49,205 nucleotides of DNA. Source: Propionibacterium sp. GTDB taxonomy: Bacteria; Actinomycetota; Actinomycetes; Propionibacteriales; Propionibacteriaceae. Position 1 is the stretch's first letter; each line of letters starts with the position of its first letter. Positions 9,337 to 17,770 of this stretch are shown piece after piece. The notes below the pieces were generated by a model that ran no database searches, was not told where the DNA came from, and saw only the letters and a program-made list of their open reading frames with translations. The stretch lies in NCBI GenBank assembly GCA_012517965.1, contig JAAYTZ010000109.1:1-49205 (forward strand). The letters are read 5' to 3'. Position numbers and translations under genes: made by a program.

Positions 9337-10481
9337 TTGGTCTCCTCCTCGGGACGCCGGGCGGCTTCCAGCTTCGCGGCGGCGCGCTTCATGGTCCGTT
9401 CGGACGGGATCTTGCGCGTCCGGGGGTCGAAGGCGTCGCGCAGGCCGTCGCCGATGAAGTTCACGCTGAGCGCGATCAGGATGATGAACAGGCCCGGCCA
9501 CCAGAACAACCACGGCCGGGTGGCGAACGCACCCTGGTTCTCGGCGATCAACAGCCCGAGGGACACGTTCGGCTTCTTGATCCCGAAGTTCAGGAACGAC
9601 AGGGCGGCCTCAAGCGTCACGGCCACCGACATGAGCAGGGTGACGTTGACGATGATGACGCCCACGGCGTTCGGCAGGATGTGCTTGGTGATGATGCGCC
9701 AGTCGCTGGCTCCCGCGACGCGCGCCGAGTCGACGAACTCGCGCTCGCGGAGCGAGAGGAACTCCGACCGGGTGAGGCGGGCGAGGCCGGTCCAGAGGAT
9801 CATGCCGAGCACGACCGCCAGCAGCAGCGGCATATTGCTGCGGATGGCTTCGCGTTGGGCGGCGGTGGCGTCCAGCTTGACCGGGAGGACGTCGAGGAGC
9901 CGGCCCAACACGGCGCCGAGCACCAGCACCGGCAGCGTGATGATGAGGTCGGTGAACCGCATCAGGACGGTGTCGACCTTGCCGCGGTAGTAGCCCGCGA
10001 TGGCACCGATCGTGACCCCGATGACGAGGGCGGTGAGGCCCAGCACGACCATGACCAGCAGCGACGTCTGAACGCCCTTCATCACCTGGGCGAACGAGTC
10101 GGAGCCGATGCTGTCCTGACCGAAGGGGTGATCGCCGATCGCGAAACCGCCGCCCGGCAGGAACGGAAGCTGCAGGGTGGGTCGGCCGCCGTCCACGACG
10201 GTGCCCGAACGGGTGTAGTCCTGGTGCTTCCACAGCCCCTTGATGGGGCCGATGCCCATGCTGACGAAGCTCAGCAGGGCGACGGAGATCAGGATGACCA
10301 GCCCGAAGATGGCCCCCTTGTGGCGGATGAACCGGCCCCAGACGATCTGACCCTGCGACAGGCCCTCGACCTCCTTGGCCTCGCCGACCCCTTCGCCGCG
10401 GCCGCGTGCGTCGTCGCCGCCGGGGGAGGTCGCGGGCGGACCGGCGGGCGGGAGGAGTGTGCTGTCGTCGTGCGTGCTCAT
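9333..10481 (-). CDS. Peptide-type ABC importer permease 2 (DppC/OppC-like)
   Basis: This 382-residue inner-membrane protein has an N-terminal OppC-type segment and a transport domain of five to six helices. The permease coupling loop EAA-like motif is visible as RVAGASDWRIITKHILPNA. A first transmembrane helix lies near residues 60-80, followed by a long external loop with GGFAIGDHPFGQDSIGSDSF, typical of the DppC family (the LGTDxxGRD region). The ATG start at 10481 overlaps the DppB stop (ATGA), and its own stop overlaps the ATPase start, so the three genes are translationally coupled. The N-terminal ~45 residues are Gly/Glu/Asp-rich and cytoplasmic. Confidence 0.93.
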   Translation of the reverse strand: MSTHDDSTLLPPAGPPATSPGGDDARGRGEGVGEAKEVEGLSQGQIVWGRFIRHKGAIFGLVILISVALLSFVSMGIGPIKGLWKHQDYTRSGTVVDGGRPTLQLPFLPGGGFAIGDHPFGQDSIGSDSFAQVMKGVQTSLLVMVVLGLTALVIGVTIGAIAGYYRGKVDTVLMRFTDLIITLPVLVLGAVLGRLLDVLPVKLDATAAQREAIRSNMPLLLAVVLGMILWTGLARLTRSEFLSLREREFVDSARVAGASDWRIITKHILPNAVGVIIVNVTLLMSVAVTLEAALSFLNFGIKKPNVSLGLLIAENQGAFATRPWLFWWPGLFIILIALSVNFIGDGLRDAFDPRTRKIPSERTMKRAAAKLEAARRPEEETK

Positions 10482-12004
10482 GCGTTCACTCGAATCCGGG
10501 GGTCGATGACTGCGTAGAGGAAGTCGGCGATCAGGTTCGCGACCATGGCGAGGCCACCCACGATCATGACGTAGACCATGACCGGGTCGACCTCGCCCTG
10601 GAGGAGGCTTCTCACGAACAGGCTGCCCATGCCGGCCCAGGAGAAGATCGTCTCGGTGACCACGGCCCCGCCGACCATCGCGACGAAGTCCACGGGCACG
10701 ATGGACGCGAGCGGCATCAACGCGTTCCGCAGCGCGTGCCGCACGATGACCAGCCGCTCGGGCAGGCCTTTCGCGCGGGCGGTGCGGATGTAGTCCTGGT
10801 TGAGGACCTCCAGCGTCGCGCCCCGCTGGTATCGCGTGTAGGACGCGAACGAGATCATGACCAGGGCGATCGTGGGCAGCAGCAGGTGGGTGAACTTGTC
10901 GAGCTGCGCGATCCAGAAGTCGCCGTTGAGGCCGGGCGTCGCCGCGCCGATCGTGGCGATGGGGCGTCCACGGATCAGCCCCGAGGCGCTGTACTGCTCC
11001 CAGCCCTGGAAGACCCGGTCGATGAACACCATGACCGAGGTGGCCACGGCCACGATCGCCGCGCCGCGCATCGAGACCGCGCGGTCGGGGCCGCCCCACA
11101 GCCACCCGATGAGCAGGCTGACCAGCACGGCGGCGACGAGCAGACCGAGCAGCCGCAGCTCGTTCATCGGAACGTAGAAGAAGAGCCACTGGCAGCCGAA
11201 CCAGGCCAGGACGCCGAAGGCCGCCGTCGTGAACGCCGCCCCCAGCGCTCGTCGGTTGTTCAGGCCCGCGAACAGTGCGCTCACCGCGAACGCCGTGGCG
11301 AACGCGACAGCGCCCACGCCGACGACGCCGATCCGCGGGTGCTGCACCCACCCGGACCCCAGCGCGTAGGCGAGCACTCCGAACGTGGCCGCGAAGGCCA
11401 GGGCGAAAGTGATAAGCCGCCGCTTGACGGTGCCCCCCAGGGCGCCGAGCCAGAACAGGCCCGACAGCAGGGACAGCCCGACGACGAGCGCCCAGTTGAC
11501 GCTGGGGTCGTTGATGTAGTCGTTGAGGCCGATGGCGAGGAACTGCTTGAGCAGGACCGCGACCCAGAAGATCGGCAGCGAGTAGAGCAGGAACGCGACG
11601 AACGTGATCGCGTAGTCGAAGGGCGTGTACTGCCGCAGGGCCGACAGGACGCCGATGGTGACCCCCAACAGGATCGCGATCACTGTCGACGCGAACACCA
11701 GCTGGATCGATGTCGGGATGGCGGTCGTCAGCAGGTGGTTGACGGGCGTCATGCTGCGCCAGGCGAGTCCGAAGTCGCCCTGGACGAACCGGCCCAACCA
11801 GTTCAGGTAGCGGATCCAGACCGGCTTGTCGAGATCGAGCAGTGCGATCCGGTTGGCGATCTTCTGGTCCCGGTTGGGCGACGGGTCGGTGCGGAGCTCC
11901 TCGAGCGGGTCGATCGCCACATCGAGGAGCAGGTACATGATCACGGACAGCAGGGCCAGGATGCCCAGTGCCATGCCGAGCCGGCGGGCGAGGAATCGAA
12001 CCAT
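10478..12004 (-). CDS. Peptide-type ABC importer permease 1 (DppB-like) with a large membrane insertion
   Basis: The first ~170 residues and the last ~140 are a normal DppB permease. The N-terminal helix is followed by the conserved DP..EL..DPS segment, and the C-terminal part holds the coupling motif RTARAKGLPERLVIVRHALRNAL. Between them, from about residue 172 to 365, sits an extra region with five or six hydrophobic helices that ordinary DppB proteins (about 310-340 residues) lack, giving 508 residues in all. The inserted part has the same base composition and no stop, so it is not a recent insertion. It overlaps the DppC start by 4 bp and follows the SBP gene after a hairpin. Confidence 0.92.
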   Translation of the reverse strand: MVRFLARRLGMALGILALLSVIMYLLLDVAIDPLEELRTDPSPNRDQKIANRIALLDLDKPVWIRYLNWLGRFVQGDFGLAWRSMTPVNHLLTTAIPTSIQLVFASTVIAILLGVTIGVLSALRQYTPFDYAITFVAFLLYSLPIFWVAVLLKQFLAIGLNDYINDPSVNWALVVGLSLLSGLFWLGALGGTVKRRLITFALAFAATFGVLAYALGSGWVQHPRIGVVGVGAVAFATAFAVSALFAGLNNRRALGAAFTTAAFGVLAWFGCQWLFFYVPMNELRLLGLLVAAVLVSLLIGWLWGGPDRAVSMRGAAIVAVATSVMVFIDRVFQGWEQYSASGLIRGRPIATIGAATPGLNGDFWIAQLDKFTHLLLPTIALVMISFASYTRYQRGATLEVLNQDYIRTARAKGLPERLVIVRHALRNALMPLASIVPVDFVAMVGGAVVTETIFSWAGMGSLFVRSLLQGEVDPVMVYVMIVGGLAMVANLIADFLYAVIDPRIRVNA

Positions 12005-12055
12005 CGGTGATGGACCCTTCAGGAGTGGCCGAACGAAAGGAGCCTAATCGCGGCG

Positions 12056-12088
12056 GGGGCGTCAGAGGGATGTTCCCTCTGACGCCCC
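12056..12088 (-). terminator. Intercistronic hairpin between the SBP gene and the permease genes
   Basis: Perfect 15-bp arms (ggggcgtcagaggga and its complement) flank a 3-base loop, 60 bp beyond the SBP stop and 50 bp before the DppB start. There is no U-tract, so partial termination or mRNA stabilisation is more likely than full termination. This would give more binding protein than permease, a common arrangement. A similar hairpin sits after malE. Confidence 0.7.
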
Positions 12089-12148
12089 TCAGCCACCGGG
12101 GCCTACCGCGGCGGCATCACAGCCGCCGGTCGGCCACCGTCATACCGA

Positions 12149-13981
12149 TCAGGCGATCTCCCACTCCCAGGCATTCCAGAAGAAGTTCGGCGAGAGCGCG
12201 ATCGAGGAGACGTTCTTGATCTTGTTGCTGTTCGTCGTGATCTCCGGGAACTGGAAGATCGTGGTGCCGAAGGCGTCGTCGACCAGGATCTTCTCGACCT
12301 TGCCGAGGATCTCGGTCTGCTTGGCGGCGTCCGTCGTGACCTGGAGTTCGTCGAACAGCTTGTCCACCTCGGCGTTGCTGTAGCCGTAGTAGTTGTTCTG
12401 GCCGCCGGTGCGGTAGTTGGCGTCCGACTCGCCGACGGCCGTCGAGGTCGACTGCCAGCCGAAGAGCGCCGCGTCGTACTTCGTGGTGTCGGGCAGGATC
12501 GAGCCCCACTTCTCGGCCGACTTGTCCTCGACCTTGAAGCCGGCCTGCTCGGCGGCCTCCTTGATCAGCTGGAACTCCTGCTGACGGCGGGTGTTGGTGC
12601 TGGCGTAGAGGAACCGGACGGTCGGCGGCGTGGTGACGCCGGCCTTCGCCAGGATGTCCTTGGCCTTCGCCGGATCACCGGTGCCGAACGCGGCCTGCAT
12701 GCCGTTCGCCGCGGCGATGGCGGCGTAGGTCGAGGCCGACGGCGTCGTGGTGAACGAGTTGCGGATCTCGGCGTTCGGGTTGAGCGGCTTGATCAGGTTG
12801 TCGATGATCTTCTGCCGCGGGATCGACACGAGGAACGCCTGACGGACGGCCTTCGCCTTGGCCGCGTCGCCGCCATAGGCCTTCGGGTCGAAGGGGCCGC
12901 CGTTGTTCACGGCCATGTCGACGTGCTCGTAGGTGCCGCCCTCGCCCGTCTGCACGGTGTAGGCGTCGCCCAGGGCTTTGACCTGGCTGAGGATGTCGGC
13001 GGTCGCCTGAGGCTGAGTCACCATGACCTCGCCGTTGCGGAGCGCCTGCACCGAGGCCTGCGCGTCGGCGATGAAGCGGACCGTGATCTTGTCGACCTTC
13101 GGCTTGTGCGCGCCCTTGTAGTTGGGGTTCTTCGAGAGCGTGATGAACTGCTGCTCGACGGCGTCCGTGATGACGAACGGACCGCTGCCCACGACGAGGT
13201 CCTTGTCGGAGGGCATGTTCATGAACTTGAACCCGGTGTTCCAGAAGTTCGAGATCTTCGCGAGCTTCGCGTTGTCCTTGTTCTTGATCGCGTCGAGGAC
13301 GGCCTGCGCGGCCTTGGTGTTGTCGGTCTCGCCGAGGGCCTTCTTGCCGACGACGTGCGCCGGAACGCCCACGGGGCCGGCGGCCAGGATCTCCCAGTCG
13401 ACGAACGGCTTCTCGTAGGTGAAGGTCACCGACTTGCCGTTGTCACCGACCTCGTAGGTCTTCATCAGCGTGTAGCCCGGGGACGCCGCGTTGAAGTAGA
13501 CCTGATCGCCCTCGTTCGGCTTGGAGACCGAGCCGTCGTCGCCGACGGTCGCCTTGTAGGTGTTGAGGTTGGTCGACAGCGCCGCCCACTGGAGCAGGAT
13601 GTCGGCCGCCGTCACGGGGGTGCCGTCGGACCAGGTGGCCGTCTCGGCGAGGGTCACCTTGACCTTGAGGGGGTTTTCCGAGATCTTCTCGTACTTGCCG
13701 AACGACGGGTTCTGAACCAGCTTCAGTTCCTTGTCGTAGTACGCGATCGTGTCGTTGGCCAGGTACGTGATGTTGGCGTTGGCCGTGGCGTTCTGGTCCT
13801 GCGTGTTGTTGTTGTAGGACTCGAAAGCCTGGTTCCAGGCGACGACGGCGACCTTCTCGCCGGTGGCGGAAGGAGCACCCGACGTCGGCTGAGTGGTCGG
13901 TGCGGCCTGCGGCGTGCAGCCGCCCAGGGCGAGCGCGCCCGCGACGATCGACGTCGCAGCCGCCAGGAGCTTGCGGTTCAT
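12149..13981 (-). CDS. Peptide-type ABC importer substrate-binding lipoprotein (SBP family 5)
   Basis: This 610-residue protein starts with a lipoprotein signal: a basic MNRK start, a hydrophobic stretch and the lipobox ALGGC with the modified Cys near residue 22. A Thr/Pro-rich spacer leads to the family 5 extracellular solute-binding fold. Family features visible include ENPLKVKVTLAETATWSDGTPVTAADI, SGPFVITD and YVTYLANDTIAYYD-like regions. The ATG at 13981 is chosen because GGAGG lies five bases upstream and the signal peptide begins there; an open frame upstream is not coding-like. It is the first gene of the importer operon. Peptides are the likely substrate by family. Confidence 0.93.
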   Translation of the reverse strand: MNRKLLAAATSIVAGALALGGCTPQAAPTTQPTSGAPSATGEKVAVVAWNQAFESYNNNTQDQNATANANITYLANDTIAYYDKELKLVQNPSFGKYEKISENPLKVKVTLAETATWSDGTPVTAADILLQWAALSTNLNTYKATVGDDGSVSKPNEGDQVYFNAASPGYTLMKTYEVGDNGKSVTFTYEKPFVDWEILAAGPVGVPAHVVGKKALGETDNTKAAQAVLDAIKNKDNAKLAKISNFWNTGFKFMNMPSDKDLVVGSGPFVITDAVEQQFITLSKNPNYKGAHKPKVDKITVRFIADAQASVQALRNGEVMVTQPQATADILSQVKALGDAYTVQTGEGGTYEHVDMAVNNGGPFDPKAYGGDAAKAKAVRQAFLVSIPRQKIIDNLIKPLNPNAEIRNSFTTTPSASTYAAIAAANGMQAAFGTGDPAKAKDILAKAGVTTPPTVRFLYASTNTRRQQEFQLIKEAAEQAGFKVEDKSAEKWGSILPDTTKYDAALFGWQSTSTAVGESDANYRTGGQNNYYGYSNAEVDKLFDELQVTTDAAKQTEILGKVEKILVDDAFGTTIFQFPEITTNSNKIKNVSSIALSPNFFWNAWEWEIA

Positions 13982-14156
13982 GTTCCTCCGTGGGTCGTTC
14001 GGTTCCGTGGGCTCCGGGCGGACGGCATCCGGCCGGAGATCTGGTGACCGAGGTGACGGTGTGGTCAGGCAACACACTCAGACGTCGTCACGCTCAACCC
14101 CCGATGGGACACCCCCGGACGGTCTTCGGGACACTGCCTGACCTGCGTTGCGCTCA

Positions 14157-14184
14157 ATCATGCACGATACGGCCCCGACGGCAA
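14157..14184 (-). promoter_or_regulatory. Possible sigma-70-type promoter of the peptide importer operon
   Basis: On the minus strand TTGCCG (14184-14179) and CATGAT (14162-14157) are 16 bases apart, upstream of the SBP gene. Two overlapping palindromes lie just upstream of the -35 (see 14189-14210). The leader would be about 170 nt. No experiment or second match supports it. Confidence 0.3.
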
Positions 14185-14188
14185 CGCC

Positions 14189-14210
14189 CACGGCACGCCG
14201 TGACGTCACG
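14189..14210. promoter_or_regulatory. Two overlapping palindromes, possible operator
   Basis: cacggc-ac-gccgtg (14189-14202) and the perfect 12-bp palindrome cgtgacgtcacg (14199-14210) share four bases. They lie between the RDD-protein stop and the importer's SBP gene, next to a predicted -35. Such nested dyads often bind dimeric regulators, but the factor is unknown. Confidence 0.35.
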
Positions 14211-14218
14211 TCGTCGAT

Positions 14219-14235
14219 TAACAATTACCTTGTTA
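14219..14235 (-). terminator. AT-rich dyad covering the RDD gene stop codon
   Basis: TAACAA and TTGTTA, six bases each, flank a 5-base spacer, and the first TAA is the stop codon of the RDD gene. It is a small AT-rich island in very GC-rich DNA. It might be a weak terminator or a regulator site; the stem is too short to be convincing as a terminator alone. Confidence 0.3.
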
Positions 14236-14655
14236 GCGACTTTTCACGACGACGGTTCCGAGGAGCACGTCGTGCAGGCCGCGGCGAGCCGGACCGATCA
14301 CGATCGCGGGAATGACAAGGCAAACCAGTGCCGACCGGAGCAGCGCCTGCAGGACGCCGATGCGCCCCCCGTCCAGACGCATGACCCCCACCCCAGCGAT
14401 GAGCTGACCGAAGCTCCCACCGGCCACCGCGGTCAGCACCGCCTTCTCGACGAAGTAGGTCGCCAGCGGCGTCCACAACCGCCACCCGCTGCCCCACAGG
14501 ACGGCCGTGCCGAACAGGCCGGTCGCCACCAGGAGGCAGGCAGCCCAGTCCAGCAGCAGCGCGGCCAGGCGTGCCCCCCACGGAGCCAGCGAGCCGCGGC
14601 CCGCGGACGGCAGGCCGAACGAAGCCCCCGGGTCGGGGGCGGCCGGTTCACTCAC
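14233..14655 (-). CDS. RDD family membrane protein
   Basis: This 140-residue protein has a Pro/Gly-rich N-terminus and then an RDD domain with about three hydrophobic helices. The Arg-Asp pair typical of the family is visible in WGARLAALLLDWAACLLV (first helix). The end of the domain reads LIAGVGVMRLDGG, with conserved R-G-L-H-D in RRGLHDVLLGTVVV. RDD proteins are small integral membrane proteins of mostly unknown role; some are implicated in ion or amino-acid transport. The GTG start overlaps the upstream gene's stop by four bases (GTGA). A TAGCCT box seven bases before it suggests a second, internal leaderless start. Confidence 0.85.
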   Translation of the reverse strand: MSEPAAPDPGASFGLPSAGRGSLAPWGARLAALLLDWAACLLVATGLFGTAVLWGSGWRLWTPLATYFVEKAVLTAVAGGSFGQLIAGVGVMRLDGGRIGVLQALLRSALVCLVIPAIVIGPARRGLHDVLLGTVVVKSR

Positions 14656-15731
14656 CCGGCCGAGGCTACCGCGCCGGGTGCGGGGCGCGGCCGACCGCCC
14701 GCCCGGCGCACCACGCGCCGCGCGGCGTCCCCGCCCGCCGCCAACTCGCGGGCCGCGAACGCCGCCACCCAGCCCGCGGCCAGCGCGAGCACGCCGAGCG
14801 CCACCCATGACCACTGCGCGGCCAGCCCGATCGCGTACAGGGGCTGGGTGTGGCCGACCGGCTTGAGCATCCCGTACGGGTCGAGCTTGGGCTTCGGGTA
14901 GAGACTGACCGCGGTGAAGACGTCGCCGATCATTGTCAGAACGAACGCCAGAGTCGCCAGCAGGCCCGCGGACGCCAGCGCCACCGCCACGGTGCTCAGC
15001 AGCATGCGGACCGCGTCGTCGGCCTCCCGGGCGGGCGCGGCGGCCGGGGGCAGCCGGTGCACCCGCAACAGCACGGCCAGTGCCGCGGCGACCAGCAGCC
15101 CGGCCGCCGCCAGCACCGGGACGCCGTACCACCAGCCCGGCCAGGGCGCGGTGACGCCGTGCGGCGTGTACTCGATCTCCTTGGGGTAGCCGTCGTAGGT
15201 GTACCACCACTCCACGACGGACGCCCGCGGGAACGCGCGGTAGTGCGGGGAGGGCACATCCGGGACCGACACGACCCCTGCGGCGACCACGACCAACCCC
15301 AGCAGGCCCCCGAGGGCGCCCAGCAGCCCCATGCCGCGCCGCTCGGGCCGCGACAGGGGCACGAGGCCGACGGGCGCGACGGCGTCCAACGGTCGGGGGA
15401 GGGGCCAACAGAGCAGCACCAGCACCCCGGCCAGGGCGGCGACCGGACCGGCGATCGCCACCACCCAGCCGTCCACGGCCCCCGAGAACGCCACGGCGAG
15501 GCCGGCGCCCGCCGCGACCAGCGTCACGGTCACGGCGGCGATCGCGGCCCCCCGGGCGCCGCGGAGCCGCGGCGCGATGCCGGCGGCCCCGGGCGCCGTC
15601 AGGTAGAGGGCGGACAGCGCCCGCTCCCGGCGCCGGTACAGGCGGTTCCACAGCGCGCTGGCAGGGATCACGGCGAGCACGGCGATCGGCGTCCCGAACA
15701 CCAGCAGCAGGAACGGCAGCGCGGCCAGCAT
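14652..15731 (-). CDS. Polytopic membrane protein of unknown function
   Basis: This ~359-residue protein is made almost wholly of hydrophobic segments: eight or nine likely transmembrane helices, separated by short Arg- or Pro-rich loops. One longer external loop around the middle contains VVEWWYTYDGYPKEIEYTPHG. I do not recognise a family. The start is a choice: ATG 15731 has CATAAT seven bases upstream, matching the leaderless pattern seen at other genes here, while ATG 15740 and GTG 15749 are in-frame alternatives. It overlaps the RDD gene by four bases, so the two are co-transcribed. It is divergent from glnA1, and the region between holds the GlnR-type box. Confidence 0.75.
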   Translation of the reverse strand: MLAALPFLLLVFGTPIAVLAVIPASALWNRLYRRRERALSALYLTAPGAAGIAPRLRGARGAAIAAVTVTLVAAGAGLAVAFSGAVDGWVVAIAGPVAALAGVLVLLCWPLPRPLDAVAPVGLVPLSRPERRGMGLLGALGGLLGLVVVAAGVVSVPDVPSPHYRAFPRASVVEWWYTYDGYPKEIEYTPHGVTAPWPGWWYGVPVLAAAGLLVAAALAVLLRVHRLPPAAAPAREADDAVRMLLSTVAVALASAGLLATLAFVLTMIGDVFTAVSLYPKPKLDPYGMLKPVGHTQPLYAIGLAAQWSWVALGVLALAAGWVAAFAARELAAGGDAARRVVRRAGGRPRPAPGAVASAG

Positions 15732-15801
15732 GCGGCCCATTATGAGCACCCGGCACGACCAGGCCCACGCCCGGGCGTCCTCCCCCTGACGCCCCCGGCG
15801 T

Positions 15802-15839
15802 GTAACACGCCCGAAACAAGCGTGCAACTGCCCGGTAGC
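15802..15839 (+). promoter_or_regulatory. GlnR-type box, four half-sites, upstream of glnA1
   Basis: Four pentamers, GTAAC (15802), GAAAC (15813), GCAAC (15824) and GTAGC (15835), are spaced exactly 11 bp apart. The known actinobacterial GlnR consensus is GTnAC-n6-GAAAC repeated with the same period. The first two match it fully and the other two deviate by one base each. It sits 51-88 bp before the glnA1 start, the expected place for nitrogen control. A possible -10, TAGCTT, lies near 15850. Confidence 0.72.
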
Positions 15840-15889
15840 GTGGCGTCGCTAGCTTGTGGGCGTTCAAACCCAACCCATCGGAGGAAACG

Positions 15890-17320
15890 ATGTTCAAAGG
15901 CGCAGACGACCTGTTGGCCTTCGTCGAGTCGGAGGGCGTCGAGACGATCGACTGCCGCTTCTGCGACCTGCCCGGTGTCATGCAGCACTTCACGATCCCC
16001 GCGCGGTTCCTGACGCACGACATCTTCGAGGACGGCCTGAGCTTCGACGGCAGCTCGATCCGGGGCTTCCAGAAGATCCACGAGTCCGACATGACCCTGC
16101 TCCCCGACCCCACCACCGCGTACCTGGACGCCTTCCGCGCCTCCAAGACGCTCAACCTCAATTTCTTCGTGCACGACCCGCTGACGAAGGAGGCGTACAG
16201 CCGCGACCCGCGCAACATCGCCCGCAAGGCGGAGGCCTACCTTCGGTCGACCGGCATCGGCGACACCGCCTACATGGGCCCGGAGGCCGAGTTCTACGTC
16301 TTCGACGCGGTGCGGTTCGAGACCAAGCAGAACGCCGGCTATTACCACATCGACTCCGAGGCCGGCGCCTGGAACACCGGCCTGGAGAAGGAGGTCAGCG
16401 GGGCCGCCAACCGCGGCTACAAGGTCAAGTACAAGGGCGGCTACTTCCCCGTGGCCCCCGTCGACCACTTCGGCGACCTGCGCGACGTCATGGTGCGGCA
16501 CCTGCAGGACGCGGGCCTGGTCATCGAGCGCGCCCACCACGAGGTGGGCACCGCCGGCCAGTGCGAGATCGCGACCAAGTTCGACTCGCTGCTCAACGCC
16601 GCCGACAACGTGATGAAGTACAAGTACATCGTCAAGAACACGGCCTGGGAGGCGGGCAAGACCGCCACCTTCATGCCGAAGCCGATCTTCGGCGACAACG
16701 GCTCGGGCATGCACGTGCACCAGTCGATCTGGAAGGACGGCAAGCCGCTGTTCGCCGACGAGGCCGGCTACGGCGGTCTGTCCGACCTGGCCCGCTGGTA
16801 CATCGGCGGACTCCTGCACCACGCCCCGTCGCTGCTGGCGTTCACCAACCCGACGCTCAACAGCTACCACCGCCTGGTGCCGGGCTTCGAGGCCCCGGTC
16901 AACCTGGTCTACAGCTCGCGGAACCGTTCCGCCTGCATTCGGATCCCGCTGACCGGCCCCAACCCGAAGGCCAAGCGCATCGAGTTCCGGTGCCCGGACC
17001 CCTCCGCCAACCCGTACCTGGCGTTCTCGGCCATGCTGCTGGCCGGCCTGGACGGGATCCAGAAGCGGATCGAGCCGCCGGCCCCGATCGACAAGGACCT
17101 GTACGAGCTGCCCCCCGAGGAGCACGCCGAGGTCGCGCAGGTGCCGGGCTCGCTGGAGGCCGTGCTGAACGCGCTCGAGGCCGACCACGAGTACCTGCTC
17201 GCCGGCGACGTGTTCACCCCGGACCTGATCGACACCTGGATCGCGATGAAGCGCGAGGACATCGACGCCGTGCGGCTCCGCCCGCACCCGCACGAGTTCG
17301 AGCTCTACTACGATCTGTAG
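15890..17320 (+). CDS. glnA: Type I glutamine synthetase GlnA1 (adenylylatable)
   Basis: GlnA1 makes glutamine from glutamate, ammonia and ATP as a cytoplasmic dodecamer. The 476-residue product shows the family motifs [29 protein letters not shown], the ATP-binding region [16 protein letters not shown] and NRSACIRIP. The regulatory tyrosine is Y405 in DLYELPPEE, the site modified by GlnE, whose gene lies at 34166-37129. The ATG at 15890 has GGAGG six bases upstream; an in-frame upstream extension is not needed. The GlnR-type box upstream and the adenylylation site point to both transcriptional and covalent control. Confidence 0.97.
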   Translation: MFKGADDLLAFVESEGVETIDCRFCDLPGVMQHFTIPARFLTHDIFEDGLSFDGSSIRGFQKIHESDMTLLPDPTTAYLDAFRASKTLNLNFFVHDPLTKEAYSRDPRNIARKAEAYLRSTGIGDTAYMGPEAEFYVFDAVRFETKQNAGYYHIDSEAGAWNTGLEKEVSGAANRGYKVKYKGGYFPVAPVDHFGDLRDVMVRHLQDAGLVIERAHHEVGTAGQCEIATKFDSLLNAADNVMKYKYIVKNTAWEAGKTATFMPKPIFGDNGSGMHVHQSIWKDGKPLFADEAGYGGLSDLARWYIGGLLHHAPSLLAFTNPTLNSYHRLVPGFEAPVNLVYSSRNRSACIRIPLTGPNPKAKRIEFRCPDPSANPYLAFSAMLLAGLDGIQKRIEPPAPIDKDLYELPPEEHAEVAQVPGSLEAVLNALEADHEYLLAGDVFTPDLIDTWIAMKREDIDAVRLRPHPHEFELYYDL

Positions 17321-17336
17321 GCAGATCCCCTCGTCA

Positions 17337-17371
17337 GACCCCGGTTCGCCCGCTCAGGGCGGGCCGGGGTC
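17337..17371 (+). terminator. glnA1 terminator hairpin
   Basis: gaccccgg and its exact complement pair around an inner cgccc/gggcg stem with a two-base mismatch and a short loop, starting 17 bp after the glnA1 stop. There is no clear U-tract (ccgtcgtc follows). Confidence 0.7.
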
Positions 17372-17441
17372 CGTCGTCAGTCCGCGCGCCGCCTCGACGC
17401 GTGGCCTCGGTCGGCACCCGAATCGGACGCCGCCGCGCGGC

Positions 17442-17666
17442 TCAGTCGCCCCGGAGGTCGTCCAGGTCGTCCAGCGCGACGTCCTGCAACTGCTCCCACA
17501 CGTCGGCCGGGTCGGCTTCCGCCGTCGAGGCGACGGTGGGCAGCGAGGTCGCCAGGTCGTCCGCCTCGTTGCGCACGGCCTCCGGGGATCGCCCGGTGAC
17601 CTCAGGCGTCCGCCACTCCTCCGGGTCGGGCACGAACGCGTCCTGTCCCAGGATGTTCGATGTCAT
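17442..17666 (-). CDS. Small acidic protein of unknown function
   Basis: This 74-residue protein is strongly acidic, especially the C-terminal third (VALDDLDDLRGD), with no hydrophobic segment and no cysteine. The ATG at 17666 follows AGGAGG by about five bases; a GTG two codons upstream is an alternative. A good ribosome-binding site and normal GC3 support it being real. I do not recognise a family. It stands alone between the glnA1 terminator and the radical-SAM remnants, convergent with glnA1. Confidence 0.6.
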   Translation of the reverse strand: MTSNILGQDAFVPDPEEWRTPEVTGRSPEAVRNEADDLATSLPTVASTAEADPADVWEQLQDVALDDLDDLRGD

Positions 17667-17770
17667 GGCCACCTCCTCGACGGGTTGTGCTGGCGACCCT
17701 ACCGCGCGCCGGCCGCCGCGTCCCGCGTCCCCACACGGGGGCTACCCTGCAGACGAAGGGACACGAGGGG

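Noticed and set aside
9337-9513. N-terminal extension of the fused peptide-importer ATPase
   Set aside because: The extension lies wholly inside the upstream permease gene, and a GTG with AGGAGGAGA overlaps the permease stop, so the start at 9336 is preferred.
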